DNA of 64,000 bases from Tachypleus tridentatus (GCF_004210375.1 NC_134825.1:75569558-75633557); one strand, 5' to 3'. Positions 37,641 through 49,520 are shown, counted from the stretch's first letter. A program made the numbers and translations. The notes: a model not told the origin generated them from the sequence alone.

Positions 37641-40600
37641 GGTATCCTTATGTATAGAGCATAGTTCCTCTTATCAAGAGAAGTTATAAGACATTTTGAA
37701 GATCACCTAGCCATGATGAGAGTCTAGATGCAAGTTTGCAGAAATGCTTTAAAAATAATAATCTTGGATTGGACTTTGTCCTATCCCAAAAACTAAGTGT
37801 ACTATATTTGAAAGTAATTGTATCCTTTCTCACAAACTACCAAATTTGGCACTACATGTGCTCACATATCTTAGGTGTCTTTGAGTTACTAATTGAAGTA
37901 ATTGGGGACAATGGAAGAACCTGATCAGCACACTAGGGACTACATGAATCATAAAGAAAGGCTTTGTAAACACTGAAGTGTGGTTATTTTACATTAATTC
38001 TACAAAACATCCTTTATTTTGATATTTTATGGTTTGTTATTTTGAAATTAAATATTAAATATACACAGACATACAATTTAACTGGTGTCATTTAATTCAA
38101 ACTATTTACATGCATATTTAAGGAAAATTTAACATTTTTATTTCAAAATACAATTGATTTGTATGCATCAAAAAATAATGGGAAAAAAAATTCAATAAAT
38201 CCTAGAAATAGCATTCTTAATTTCATGTAGAAAAGAAATACACTTAAAGAGTTCTGCTGAGTTAGTTACTTTTATTATAGTATCACCAATGTTTTAACAT
38301 TTCAAATTTAAATAAATTACATGGGTTACAAAGAAACAGTGTGATGCATGCATCTACATCATGAATGTTACCATAAACTAAATATCTTTTTTTGATGTTT
38401 ATTTCATTACATTAATCAAATGCCCTAAGTTTTGTAAAATAAAGTTCCCTTGTATACATTGTAAAGTACAATATTAACAAGAAGTTGGAATTTATAAATT
38501 GAATATGAGGAAAATTTGTAACTTAATATAGCTGATAAGCTTTCTGAATATTAATGTTTAACATGCATGTTATTGTGGTAGACCTCATGGTTTTATTTGG
38601 TACAAATTGTGTCAAGGAGTAGTCCTTGAGTTTAAGTGATAATTATGAAGTAAAAATAACCTATTTGCCAATGCTCTTTTGCTATCCTTTTATAAGTGAA
38701 AAACATAATATGAAGAATGTTTTGAATGCATTAATTTTTTTTAAGAAATGAAGGCTTGAATTTATAGAGCTAATGCTTTAGTTCTGTGATTCATTTAACT
38801 TTAATGTCATTTTTATTCAGTGTTAGTAGTGAGAGTTATTCTGCTGTTCAGTTAGGCCTATGTCTGTTTACGAATTTATGGTAAAAAGTTATTTTAAAAA
38901 CTAGGTCTACAAGGAAACAACCTGTTCCAAACATTACTGAAGAAATAAATTAATTCATCATCATTTGGTGAATTGAGCTTAGCATCACATTTTAATGAGT
39001 ACTAAAAGAAAATACTCAGTGATAGAACACATGAAAATAGTACTAAATAATAGTGGCAATAATCTGATAATAACATCCTATATCAAGAAAGGAAAAGAAT
39101 TAATAATACAAACAAAGTTTCTTATTATAAAAATACAAGATATATTAAAGTTAGAAAAATCAAAGTGAATAGATACAAGATCACAAAAACTGACACAAAT
39201 TGTTATTTACTAATTTACAACAGATAGAGACATACTTATAAGAACAATGTTTTTTACTCCTTATGCCATTTCTGTACAGAATGTGATACTAGCTAAAAAT
39301 AGGTTTGTCAAGAAATATGGGAGAAAGGGACTTCAGTATTCACATTAAAAAAGCTTTTGAATAAGTCTTCATTATTGAGACCTCTACACAGACTACAAAT
39401 GTAACATAACATTTTGATGCAAATGTTTAAACCTTCTCAAGTTCAGAATTTTTAACTTGTGAACTGCACAAAAAATATTGGCTGGCTTTATATCTATCCT
39501 GTTCCTGTTATCAAATGATCTCAAAAAAGTTACTTTTTCTTAACACTAAGCAAATATCCTTGCAATTTTACAAATGTTCATTGTCTAATGTTTTTAAGTG
39601 TATTATGTTTCTATGAAACTTATAAACAGTTTGTGAAAAACACTTGGCTTGTCAAGTAGGGTTAAAATAATTAAACATCATTCAAAACAGATCTTTAATA
39701 CATAATAAGGAAGTATCACATTATTTCCTTTCCTTTATCAGCTATAACATAGTTTGGAATGTTACAACACCACTACATACCAAAATTCAATGGTAAGTAA
39801 TTAACTGGAATTTTGAACTTGTTCCTCACACAAATCTTTTACTAATAACCAATGTATAAGCTTCAGTGATGAGCCACCCTAAAAGCTAAATTTAATTTTA
39901 AAATTTAAATTGCTCACACAGTAGAAATGTATATAAACATACTTTATAGAAGAAAAATTCAGAAAGTTAAACAATCTATATGTCTTTTGAAATAACCACT
40001 TTAGGAATAAAATGACCACATTCACATGTAACACACAACTGTTTAGAATAAAATACTGGTTTTATAATGAATCCATTTCCCATAAAAAAGGAAAATAAAC
40101 TATAAAAATAAATACGGGTGTGATTACAGAAAACTTCATATTTAAATTAATAGAAATTACTAGTTAGAGATGAGCAAAATATCATGAGAATATTGTTATT
40201 CAGGAAAGTCCAGACAAAGCACAAACTACCCTGAATCATACAATAAAGCAGACAAAGAAATATTTACAAAATACAATGGACTGTACTATTCTAAATAAAC
40301 ACATGCAAGTCAGCTATACGTATACTGAGCTTTATGATTCAAAGTTTAACTAGTGTTCTTTGGTTGCTTTCTCAATTTACTAAACTATGTTGAGTTATGA
40401 AACAACAGATTGTACATGTACTTAACTTCTTTATATAACTAATGTTAAAATGTAAAATAATTATCAGTTAATAAGAAAAATACATAGGAAATATTGCCCA
40501 TTTTGAAAATTCTAACACTTATTTAGAGTGAGTCTTGGTATTAAATGGAAAAAAATGTGACATAAGTACCAGTAGCAACAGTTATTTATAAATGATCATT

Positions 40601-40690
40601 AAAAATGAATAATGGGCTTACAGACTCAAGAAAATTCAGACTTTAGTCACAATTATATTTGCACAATACTAATAATCAATACATTCATTC
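37641..40690. other. Intergenic sequence, no gene recognised
   Basis: Returns to very AT-rich composition, with no ORF above ~62 codons, no splice chain and no recognised repeat. Confidence 0.35.
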
Positions 40691-40694
40691 AACT

Positions 40695-40794
40695 TTTCAC
40701 ACCAGTTATTGCTAGGATATTCTCTCTCTTTTTCAATATTTTTAAAAATTTAATACAAAGACCCCAAATTACGATAGCAATAACTGGTGTGAAA
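40695..40794. repeat. Inverted repeat with 20-bp perfect arms
   Basis: The arm 40695-40714 (tttcacaccagttattgcta) is the exact reverse complement of 40775-40794, with a 60-bp loop. It may be a small MITE or hairpin. It sits inside a chance ORF (40612-40848), which explains that ORF's mirrored ends. Confidence 0.8.
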
Positions 40795-40849
40795 CAAGGT
40801 AAAATCATAGCAGCTCACAATACATGTATAAAAATGTTGAGAAAGTAAC

Positions 40850-42720
40850 AATAAATATCTGTTAAATCTATAAAGTAGCAAATATACATTATTACTCAAA
40901 TTATTATTTAAATAATTCTGAATGTATCAAGCATCTATATGCAGAGAAGAGTAGAAAAAATATGCTTTTTATGATTAAATGAAGATATAGCCTAAAGGTG
41001 TTTTGTGGGCTTTACAGCACAATCACTTCATTCACCTGCACCCCTAGGCTGTTGCCCCATTGGCAGGTGTGGCTATCACACCACTTTTAACTGGAATAAC
41101 CTTCAAATATACCCCCTTCAAAATATTAGTTGATATACTCTGACAAGTATATGTAACACTAGCTACTTTGAACAGCAAAGGGTCAGGCATGCAAATACAT
41201 ATAGTCATGGAAATTCAGCCTTATGACCCAATCACGAAATGAAGCTGGAAACAAAGACTACTCAAATTTTAATTATCCATCATTTCACTGAAAACCTAAC
41301 TAAAGAGCAAATACATAATAAGCAAAAGAAAAAGAATTCCTTTTTATACAGGTTCATCTGCATACTTAATTTTTTGTCTTCTACATTTCTAATACTAAGT
41401 AGTAACTTGCACTTAATCTGGCTGGCTTCCAATTGCTATCTATTAAAATTATCTTTTAAACCTTTTATAACATGCATATTGTGTTCTTTGAAACTGGGAA
41501 AAACTGATAAAATATCAGATTTTACTGAGGATAAGCTCTATAAAAACATATAGTGCATATGTGAAAAACCTTGCCAAAGTGCACCCATGTAGTCTGAGGG
41601 ATAGAAACAGCAGACCTACAATGCATGCCACTACAATAATAATGGAGCTTATTACACCTTGCAGAGTTAGCTTTCCAGTAAACATTGTTATACCCTATGC
41701 CAAAGAAAAGCACTGTATTTGTGACCACATAAAACAATTCTGTCATAAGCATATGCAATAGTACAGACAAATAATATACATCACATTGATAATTCTGTTA
41801 AAATATTTAATAATAAAATGAAACTTTCCGAGATACAAGAACTTTTCGTCATTACGAGTGGCAATTTGCAAGTGACAAGGAAGGATCCTAGTCTTGTTAT
41901 CACGTGTAACATTACCTGCTAATTTCAAAACTTCAGCAGTCAGGTACTCTAAGGTACATGAGGGAATGAAGAGGAACTAGAATGTTCCTGACCACCCCCT
42001 GCTGGGGAGAAAATGCATCAGACTTCTCTCTCTCTAAACTAAACTCCCACCAAGTTCATTTAGCATTTACAAGAACTTTTTCTTCAGAATAGTTTCACAA
42101 TAAAATTGTAAAACCTTTATATCCTACAAAATAATATATATACTATTTAAAAAGATTGTACCAACTGTCATAAAATGTGGTTTCATACTTTAAGAATGTA
42201 AAAAACTAGTAAGATACTTTGGCACCTGCCATGATCCAGAAAATGTTGAAAAACCTTAAACTGAAAACACATTTACTTGAAATAACAAATCATGTGGATG
42301 GACTAGTTATATCTGATGTAGACCAGTTTCCCTGAGGCAACTTTTATATATCTTGTCTCATGAAAAGCAACCTATACAAGGAGCACGCAACTTGACTTGA
42401 ATGTTTCACTTAATTTGCGAGGAATAACAGACTAAGCTTTATAGAAAAGAAAAATGGATCAAATATTAAGCCAACTTGAGGCATACAAGTTTCAATCTGC
42501 CTTTAAAAAGAAATCAAAGGTATATTATAAGTATACTGATCACTAACAAATTTTTTGTGATATGGGCTTCCTTTCGATAATACAGGTCTAGCCAAGTTAA
42601 TTATATTTTTTTATTTCATATTTTTTGTATTATTTGTTACTTAATTTCAAAAATCTATCTTTGTTTGCTCTATTTAAAGATAAATTTATTTTTATTCATT
42701 TTTTTGCCCATTTATTAATT
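40850..42720. other. Intergenic sequence, no gene recognised
   Basis: AT-rich sequence. Two overlapping ORFs near 41522-41770 lie on opposite strands and are likely chance. A start-like MDQILSQLEAYKFQSAFKKK followed by AAG|GTATAT occurs at about 42454-42520 on the plus strand, but its phase does not fit the ORF at 42724. Confidence 0.3.
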
Positions 42721-42723
42721 CAG

Positions 42724-42932
42724 CTAAACTAACTTCAACAAGTGCTTCAAACATGTCATCAATAGCTGATGAACTAACATTGCTGTCAGCCACAGTTTCA
42801 GAAATTGTCAGGTCCTTTACTTTCAGAAACAAAGTCATTCAACAACAACTCCCAGAAAAGGGACAGAAGTTTTTACACTATGTAAAAAATGTCCACAAAT
42901 GTGTTACAGAATTGAAAACTCACCTTCTGTAA
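42724..42932 (+). CDS. Unidentified 59-codon ORF behind a good splice acceptor
   Basis: A pyrimidine-rich acceptor (ttttttgcccatttattaattcag) ends at 42723. Downstream, one frame is open through an ATG at 42753 to a TAA at 42930. It starts MSSIADELTLLSATVSEIV and ends VKNVHKCVTELKTHLL. The composition (Glu, Lys, Gln, Val, Ser) is more protein-like than most AT-rich ORFs nearby. No domain is recognised. It may be a terminal exon of an unknown plus-strand gene, a fragment of a dead transposase (hAT-like remnants lie 1.3 kb downstream), or chance. The opposite strand is also open here (DDMFEALVEVSLAELI), so strand is uncertain. Confidence 0.25.
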
Positions 42933-43649
42933 TAGAGGAAAAAGAGAAACAAAATATTATAGAGATAATTTGGTGTCTCATATATCAATAAACTCTTCTA
43001 CAAAGCTACAAACCATTAGTGGCAATGTCAGAAAAAAAACTTGGCAAAACAGCATATGGGATATAATGCTATTATACGTAATATAAAAGGAAATCAGCCT
43101 GGAGGTATGTAATAGGCCTGCAAAACATGGACTGCTATTTTTATACAAATGGATAAGCTGCTTAGTTTGTTTGTTTGTAATTAAGTGCAAATGAGACTAT
43201 CTGTGTTGTGCCCATCATAAGTACAGAAATTGTTTTAGCATTATAAGCCTTCAGACTTGCCACTAAGGCACAAGCTGTTCAGGACAACGTATCATGTGGC
43301 CATTAATGAAAGAACATTTACTGAATTTTAAGTTAATATAACTGCAAATAAATAACGGTAACTCAAATAAGCAGAATCTAAAGACAGTGACAAGAAGTAC
43401 ACAGCATAAACAGATATGTCTTTCCTAGCTTCAAACTAACAGAACATGTAGGAGTGCATATAATGAAAAACTTCTGTGGACAAGAAGCCTCATAAAGGAC
43501 AAGGGCATATTTGAAAACTGAAGAATTTAAATGTTTTCGACATTTCTATCTCCTAATACTATCAAAGTAATCAGCAAAGTCTTCTTTCTGATTCAAAGAA
43601 ATGGCATCACTAGTCCAGTGCATTAGCTTTACTATAAAGAACACTAACC

Positions 43650-43790
43650 ATGTATCTCAGAATAGCTGGTATGGATATTAACACTTTTACTAATAAAGCA
43701 GAGAAAATTTCAACCTTCCTGGGTCAAAATGTTGTTCTCTGCTTTATTAGTAAATGTGTTAATACCCATACCAGTCCTTCTCAGATACAT
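43650..43790. mobile_element. Inverted-repeat element (MITE-like hairpin), 56-bp arms
   Basis: Arms 43650-43705 and 43735-43790 are reverse complements with about six mismatches. They share gtattaacac and tttactaataaagcagagaa, with a 29-bp loop. The segment agctggtatgg links it to the MITE at 17.1 kb. The loop on the minus strand has caacattttgacc, similar to caacgtttcgacc in that element. Confidence 0.7.
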
Positions 43791-44144
43791 TTTTATTTCA
43801 GGTAGGTTTCTTGATGTCAAAAACACTGGCCAAGTTTTTTTCTGGGCAGAATGAGAAAGGCCTCGTAGAAGGTGCATTCCAGTGTATACCTCAGAATGGA
43901 TAATTGAAGAGACAATAAAGATCTGACAGATTGTTGTTAGTTACTAGTTATGTCTTGGACAAATACTTTACAAATAGTCAAACTGATATATATTTACAGA
44001 AAATGTGTTTGACAAAAAGTACTAGCCTGACCAGAAATGTAATCTTCAAACACTTCACTGCCAACTTCAGCAGTTTTAGAGTTATGGCAGTGAAAATCAG
44101 ACTGTCTTATGTGAGTGGATAGAAGTGAAAACATAAATCAAACA

Positions 44145-44425
44145 TACTGGCCATCTGTTTGCTGAAATTCATCCACTGTCTGAATAGTGGCATACAAGTC
44201 AAGTTAATGCTTAAAGAAGACTATGAACATTTTGAGGGTAGATCATCTGTGCCACCCCCCTCATGTACTGTATGCTATGAGAAGGGTTTCAGCACTGTGA
44301 AAAGAATAAAGCTGATTAACACTGCATCCTGAACACAAGCACCATCTTGATGGAGAAAAGTTTAAAGCCACAAAAAGACTCAATAGATGGTGGTTTTTAG
44401 ACCAATGATCCACATTAAAATAAAC
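44145..44425 (+). pseudogene. hAT-type transposase C-terminal remnant
   Basis: The plus-strand translation EDYEHFEGRSSVPPPSCTVC then YEKGFSTVKRIK resembles the SxxxCERGFSxMKRIKT motif of the hAT dimerisation region. After a frameshift comes HLDGEKFKATKRLNRWWFL, similar to the IEGP…F…A…RWW tail of such proteins. There is no intact ORF. The match rests on short motifs only. Confidence 0.45.
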
Positions 44426-44873
44426 ATTTCTAGAAGGAGAAGGGACAACACAACTTATTGACAGGTTTGAAACTAGATATGCACAATCTGTACATTTGTT
44501 TGTAAAGAAATTGCATTAAGTTCTTAAAATAGTTTTCTTATTCTGCTATTAACTTTAAAGTAACTGGCAAAGATTTACTGAAGAACAAAAGCTGGATTCA
44601 AGTTTTAAACACTAAAATACTAATTTGAGCACTGGTCCTTACCACAGGGCTTTACCACACACTATGATAACCCAATACAAGTAATAAATGCATGTGGCCT
44701 AGTTGCTAATAAGACCCACTGGTGTTACAAAGCGTGTAGTTTAACAAGTATCCATTTTGTTTTATTAATTTCTGGTATGTGCACACAACTGTTCCACATT
44801 CACACCAAAACAGTGATATTAACTTATCAAACTGTGCATGCTAAAACTAATTATTCCCAAAACCAGAAAATGA

Positions 44874-44990
44874 AGCAAATTAACAACCAATTAAAAAATT
44901 CTTTTCTTCCTCTGTGGTATACTGCTCAATATGCTTGGGCATCCCTACAAAATCACAGTATCATACCAATCCAAAATGTTTTTGAATATA
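44874..44990. repeat. Dispersed repeat fragment, copy 1
   Basis: Contains aaattaacaaccaattaaaa, tatactgctcaatat and atcataccaatcca. These align in the same order with 45927-46035 at roughly three-quarters identity by eye. Family unknown. Confidence 0.45.
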
Positions 44991-45302
44991 TATCCTCTTT
45001 ATTTACAATATTTAAGACTTCTAAATGTCTTAATGGTTGTGTGCATGTGTATTTGTAGCTGATTATTGTTTTTTTTAAATATTGTATACATATTGTTTTA
45101 TCAGTATAACATTTTTGGGAACCAGCCTTTGGTTATATATCTTACAGTAATTTATCACAAATGGACTAGTGGCTTAAAGAATTTAAATCAGAGCCTTTTA
45201 TCATTGGTGAAAATTTGTATTGACTGAATACAAATCAAAGTAAATAAATACAAGTAATCTAACCTTTCAGAGAAACTGTACCTCCCTTGTATACAACTAT
45301 TC

Positions 45303-45501
45303 TAATCATAATGTTATGTATTAAATAGGACTAATACAGTATTTCCTTTTATGTGAATAACATGACAGTCATATGCTAAAACAGTCTATTATGACATTTT
45401 CTGGTCTGAAAGCTGTCTAGTATTTTAACACATGACTTTCATGTTATTCACATAAAAGGAAATACTGTATTAGTCCTATTTAATACATAACATTATGGTT
45501 A
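45303..45501. mobile_element. Near-perfect long inverted repeat (70-bp arms), hairpin or MITE
   Basis: 45303-45372 is the reverse complement of 45432-45501 with two mismatches, and the arms are separated by 59 bp. The arms contain ggactaatacagtatttcc and ttatgtgaataacatga. A 6-bp direct repeat TATTCT overlaps both outer borders (45298-45303 and 45500-45505), suggestive of a target duplication. A transcript would fold into a long hairpin. Confidence 0.8.
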
Positions 45502-45926
45502 TTCTACACTGCAACAAAGCTGTACATCATTTCCAGTTCATGACCAATTAATGTTAGCTGGTTCATAAAGGATATATTTATACTGGTATTTAAATTAAAT
45601 ATTTAAGCATTTCAAGCATTGGACATAAGCTTTCAACTTTTGTTTTAGGCTAAACATGACGGAGACAGAATAAATACTATTTTCTTAAACAACATAAATG
45701 TGTTAAGTGAGATATCATGTGCTTAAAATTCCCAACATCTTTTCAAAACTACTTATTAGTTTCAAAGCATACCAATTATTTCAAAATACATATCCTAGAT
45801 CCAGATACATTAACAGGTACTATACTGAAAATTTTGTATTACTATTATGCCTGCTGCAAAATTCATCTCTTTAAGATACTAAATACATAAAGAATTACTT
45901 AAATTACTGTACTGATTACGAAAGGG

Positions 45927-46035
45927 AGTAAATTAACAGCCAATCAAAACTGTTTCCTTTTTCTATAGTACACTGCTCAGTATCTTGAATATTCTATTCA
46001 CAGTATTGTACCAATCGAAGTTTATTAGTATATGT
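45927..46035. repeat. Dispersed repeat fragment, copy 2
   Basis: Direct-orientation homologue of 44874-44990 (aaattaacagccaatcaaaa, gtacactgctcagtat, attgtaccaatcg). Confidence 0.45.
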
Positions 46036-46351
46036 ATATACACATACATACACGTACGCACAAAATTAGAAAACGCATACATGCTCCCTAGTTGCTCAAT
46101 TAGTGACAAACAGTTCATTTTATAACGTCAATGATGGTAATGTCACAGACAGTAAATGCTGACACAGAATTTGACACAAGGAGTTGATCTGCAAATTCAC
46201 AAAGAAATTAGGCTTAGCTTTGAATATGTTTTTGGCGTAATTTCAAAGCTTCATCTATTTTTCTAACAACTTTCTATAAAAGTATTTTAAAAAAGAGTTC
46301 GTCAGAAAAAGGATACTATTGTGCCCTTGTAGGTTGAGGGTGGATACTTAC

Positions 46352-46387
46352 GTTATGAGAAATACTTTGACCTTTATGTAAACTCAT
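46352..46387 (-). CDS. Possible first coding exon (MSLHKGQSISHN)
   Basis: On the minus strand an ATG in favourable context (ttttacaATGAGT) opens 12 codons, MSLHKGQSISHN, ending at a strong donor AAC|GTAAGT just below 46352 (phase 0). A CpG-bearing patch lies 230-330 bp upstream. It could be the start of the minus-strand P/Q-rich gene whose recognised exons lie at 12.8 kb and below, which would imply a very long first intron. It cannot splice directly to 12800, because the phase does not match and at least one further exon would be needed. Strand and composition fit; the link is inference. Confidence 0.35.
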
Positions 46388-46599
46388 TGTAAAATCCAAG
46401 CCAAGAAGAGATGAGTTATTGTATACATGTAGAACGTCACCCGTGACATATGGAATTCTATTATTCAGAAATATATTAAATTAAATTTCTCTCGAATTCT
46501 CCTCTATTAATAATATCCACAATATTTCATACAATCTTCAATGTCTAATGATGCTAATAGATTAAACTGGTAAGCTATATCCTTAAGGTAAAGATGGCA

Positions 46600-46730
46600 C
46601 CATGTTATGCTTTATAGTCTCGACAGAAGAGTGGGCTCTACAGTCGACTTCTTCCGTTCACACGTCGGCAATTCCCGCGATGTCAAAGGTCGATGTGATT
46701 GAAGATGTAGGCAAGTGTACAAGATATAAA
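46600..46730. promoter_or_regulatory. CpG-bearing patch upstream of the 46.35-kb exon
   Basis: Several CpGs cluster here (gtctcgacag, agtcgacttcttccg, cacgtcggcaattcccgcg) in AT-rich surroundings, upstream of the minus-strand exon. It may be a core promoter or first-exon region. No defined motif was identified. Confidence 0.3.
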
Positions 46731-47868
46731 AAGTAGAAATATTCACTTATGGTATCGAAATACGATGTTAGCATAGATTCCCAAATATAAATATATATAT
46801 TAATGTAAATTTTAACAAGAAAAATTGTCCTTTTGGGTAAAGGTATAAATTAAACATCTAAAAATTAAAAAAAGAAAAAATGAAAACAGCATATATATAA
46901 TTGTATCTTTCTAGGGTTATATTGTCTTCTACATTGTTCAGGATTGTTAGTTTATATTACATTTTTATTGTGATGTTAATTAAATCTTAAATTTAACTTC
47001 AGAGGCTAAAATAACAGTTGTAGTGTTTATTAATGGAAGTTTTTCATTCATCGATCAAAGATACTTTTCTGTTACTTAGTAAAAACGAAGATTACATATG
47101 GAACCTGATTTCGGGTTTTAATTATGTCATAAACAAACATTTAGCATTAAGTATTTGTTACTTTTTTGTTTAAACAAATAGTAGAAATGCAGCTAATTTG
47201 TTTTAAAACATTATGATAACCACATAACACTGAATATTGTTTCTGATTGCAAGCTAAAAAGAAAGTCGTTAAACCACTGAAAAGATTTTCCTGGTTGAAG
47301 CTGAACATAACCTAGTGATTAGCGAACAATACTGCAAATGAAGGGTTCATGATTTGCATCCCGTTACCACAAATTCATGCTCCACTTTTTGAGTGACTTC
47401 TGATCCTGTATTTTATTACAGTAGTACAAGAGTTGGCTGAGAGGGGAAGATGCTATTGACGAATTTCTTCAAGTTTATTAGTTCAAAATTAAGGAACTTT
47501 TGTTTAGTGATGTGGAAAAAATAAAAAACAAATCAAACACAAACAATCCTTCCTGGTTTGCAAACATTAAAAACAAGTCAATGTTGTTATCTAGTCACCA
47601 TTAAACAATGTACATTAAAACATGACAAATAAGACAGAAAAACAAAAAGGACTACTGTTATAGCGATGAGTAATCTTACTTCTAAAGTAAAGATACTTGC
47701 TGCAAACTGTTTTTGCAAATCATAACAACGATAAATGAACACAACTTTATTAAATATCCATATTATTGGATATATATATTGAAAAATATTATTGTAATGG
47801 TATAGTTTTATACCATTTACAAAATCAGATAATCTATGAAAAAGTAAATGAGGAATCATAAAAATAAT
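46731..47868. other. Intergenic sequence, no gene recognised
   Basis: Very AT-rich. The 90-codon minus-strand ORF (47587-47859) overlaps the SINE edge and shows no motif. Confidence 0.35.
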
Positions 47869-47992
47869 AGTGTGTTTGTGTGCTTTTCTTATGGCAAAGT
47901 CACATCGGGCTATCTGCTGAGCTCACCGAGGGGAAACGAACTCCCTGATTTTAGCGTTGTAAATCTGTATACTTACCGCTGTAATAGAGGTA
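47869..47992 (-). mobile_element. tRNA-derived SINE (family B)
   Basis: On the minus strand the head has acagcggtaagtata, then ttacaacgctaaaatcaggg and a B-box-like sequence, then agctcagcagatagcccgat and tgactttgccataag. This is the family-B order also seen at 50.3, 52.5 and 58.9 kb. Confidence 0.75.
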
Positions 47993-48039
47993 GGCGCACA
48001 ACAATAATAAAAATGGCCAAAAGAAGTTTCAATTGAAGG

Positions 48040-49520
48040 CACAAATGACTTTAAGAATTATTTCATCAAAAAGGGTAAAAGCATAGTTTAATTTAAGAAA
48101 AAATATGATACTGCAGTGAATTACCAAAAATCAAATGAAATAAAAAATGCTCTGGAAATGAACATACAGATTATCTATGGATAAAAGATCCACTAGAATA
48201 TTTCGGACGACCAATAATAAATAGAATGTAGACAGTTATTGAACTACTAGATTATATTTTTGATAAAATTTCAAAGCCATTTATATTGGAAGTAGAAAGT
48301 TAGTTACATCAGAAATGACAAAAAATCCTTGCTGAAAAATTATTTAAACAGGAAGAACCTAATCACAGTTTAGTAGCTAGAAACGCAGTGTCAATCTGTT
48401 CTAGTATCGCTCGTGGTTGCGGTTTGAAACCAACGATATATTATAGACTATTATTAGAGCCTTTTTACACTTAGATTCAATAATATGTGCGCTCTTAATT
48501 ATTTATATTTATTTCTTAAGAATTGTTGCTTTTTTATGATGGTTATATCTATCATCAACTATCAGAGGCAGCTATGAGGTATAAAGTTTTCCATCACAAA
48601 ACATGCTCGCCCTTTTAACCATTGGGACATTATATATGTCGACCGATTCTACTATTTACTGGTAAAAGAGTGGACCAAGGTTTGGCAGTGCATGGCGTTG
48701 AATAGTTAGTTACCTTCTCTCTAGTCTGTCAGTACAAAATTAGGGAAACTTATCGCAGGTGGCCCTCGAGTAACTTTGCACCAAATTAAAAAGAAAAGAA
48801 AACAAAAAAACTAACTAAGGTCTAAAGTCGTCCCAACTTACGCAGTATTTGTATGAAATATTTTGAAAATGAATTTTTAATAGTTTGTTAAACCACCTTA
48901 GACAATGTTAATCATTTGAAACATAGTGGAAGAGATATTTCGATAATTACTTTTTAGTCTGGAACAGCAATTAAAGTAAAAAAATTAAGAAACTTTAAAT
49001 GAAACAAAAGAATATACACAATTCACGTTGACACAAGTGATAAAAAATTGCCCTTTTATGGTTATGGATGTCTTGATTAATGTTGAAGAAAATGGAGAGC
49101 AAAGTACTGATATTTATTATAAACCTTCCGATTCATATATATATTGTGATCCATGACCTGACACAATGTAAGTTAATTATACTCTACGATTAGTCTAAAG
49201 AATTAATACCTTTGTTTCAGAAGAAAAAGTTGGAGAACAAAAAAAGGGAGACAAAAACTAGAACACTTTTATGAAGTGTCATTATCGAGATAGTGTAATT
49301 GTGAAGGGATTCAATATAGCGAAATTAGATTTAACTCAGAACATAAATATAAAATGGAAAAAGAAAACTTTTTATAATCCTTTTTGCAAGCACATGTGAT
49401 AATACATTCTAAAACTGGAGGAGACTGTAGATAAAATTTTAAAGCAATACCTCAAGACATTTAAAGCAGTTATATCAACGAAACAACTTAAAATCTATAT
49501 ATATTACTAACTACAACTAA
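48040..49520 (+). pseudogene. Decayed Penelope-like element (PLE) reverse transcriptase
   Basis: Plus-strand translations in order: near 48205 FGRPIINRM corresponds to the GRPIISG motif; IFDKISKPFILEVES corresponds to the following (D-x-x-LKP) region. After a family-A SINE insertion (48590-48810), near 49065 VMDVLINVEENGEQSTDIYY followed by KPSDSYIYCDP corresponds to the FLD-x-T…T-DLY-x-KPTD-x-H-x-Y motif, and near 49380 NPFCKHM with KILKQYLKTF resembles the C-terminal region. Stops and frameshifts are frequent. No GIY-YIG endonuclease domain was identified. Confidence 0.6.
48590..48810 (+). mobile_element. 5'-truncated tRNA-SINE (family A), inserted in the PLE
   Basis: It starts inside the element (aaaacatgctcgccctttta), lacking the tRNA head. 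It continues through ctactatttactggtaaaag and ggtggccctcgagtaacttt, ending in an A-rich tail. It lies between two recognisable parts of the Penelope-like remnant. Confidence 0.8.
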
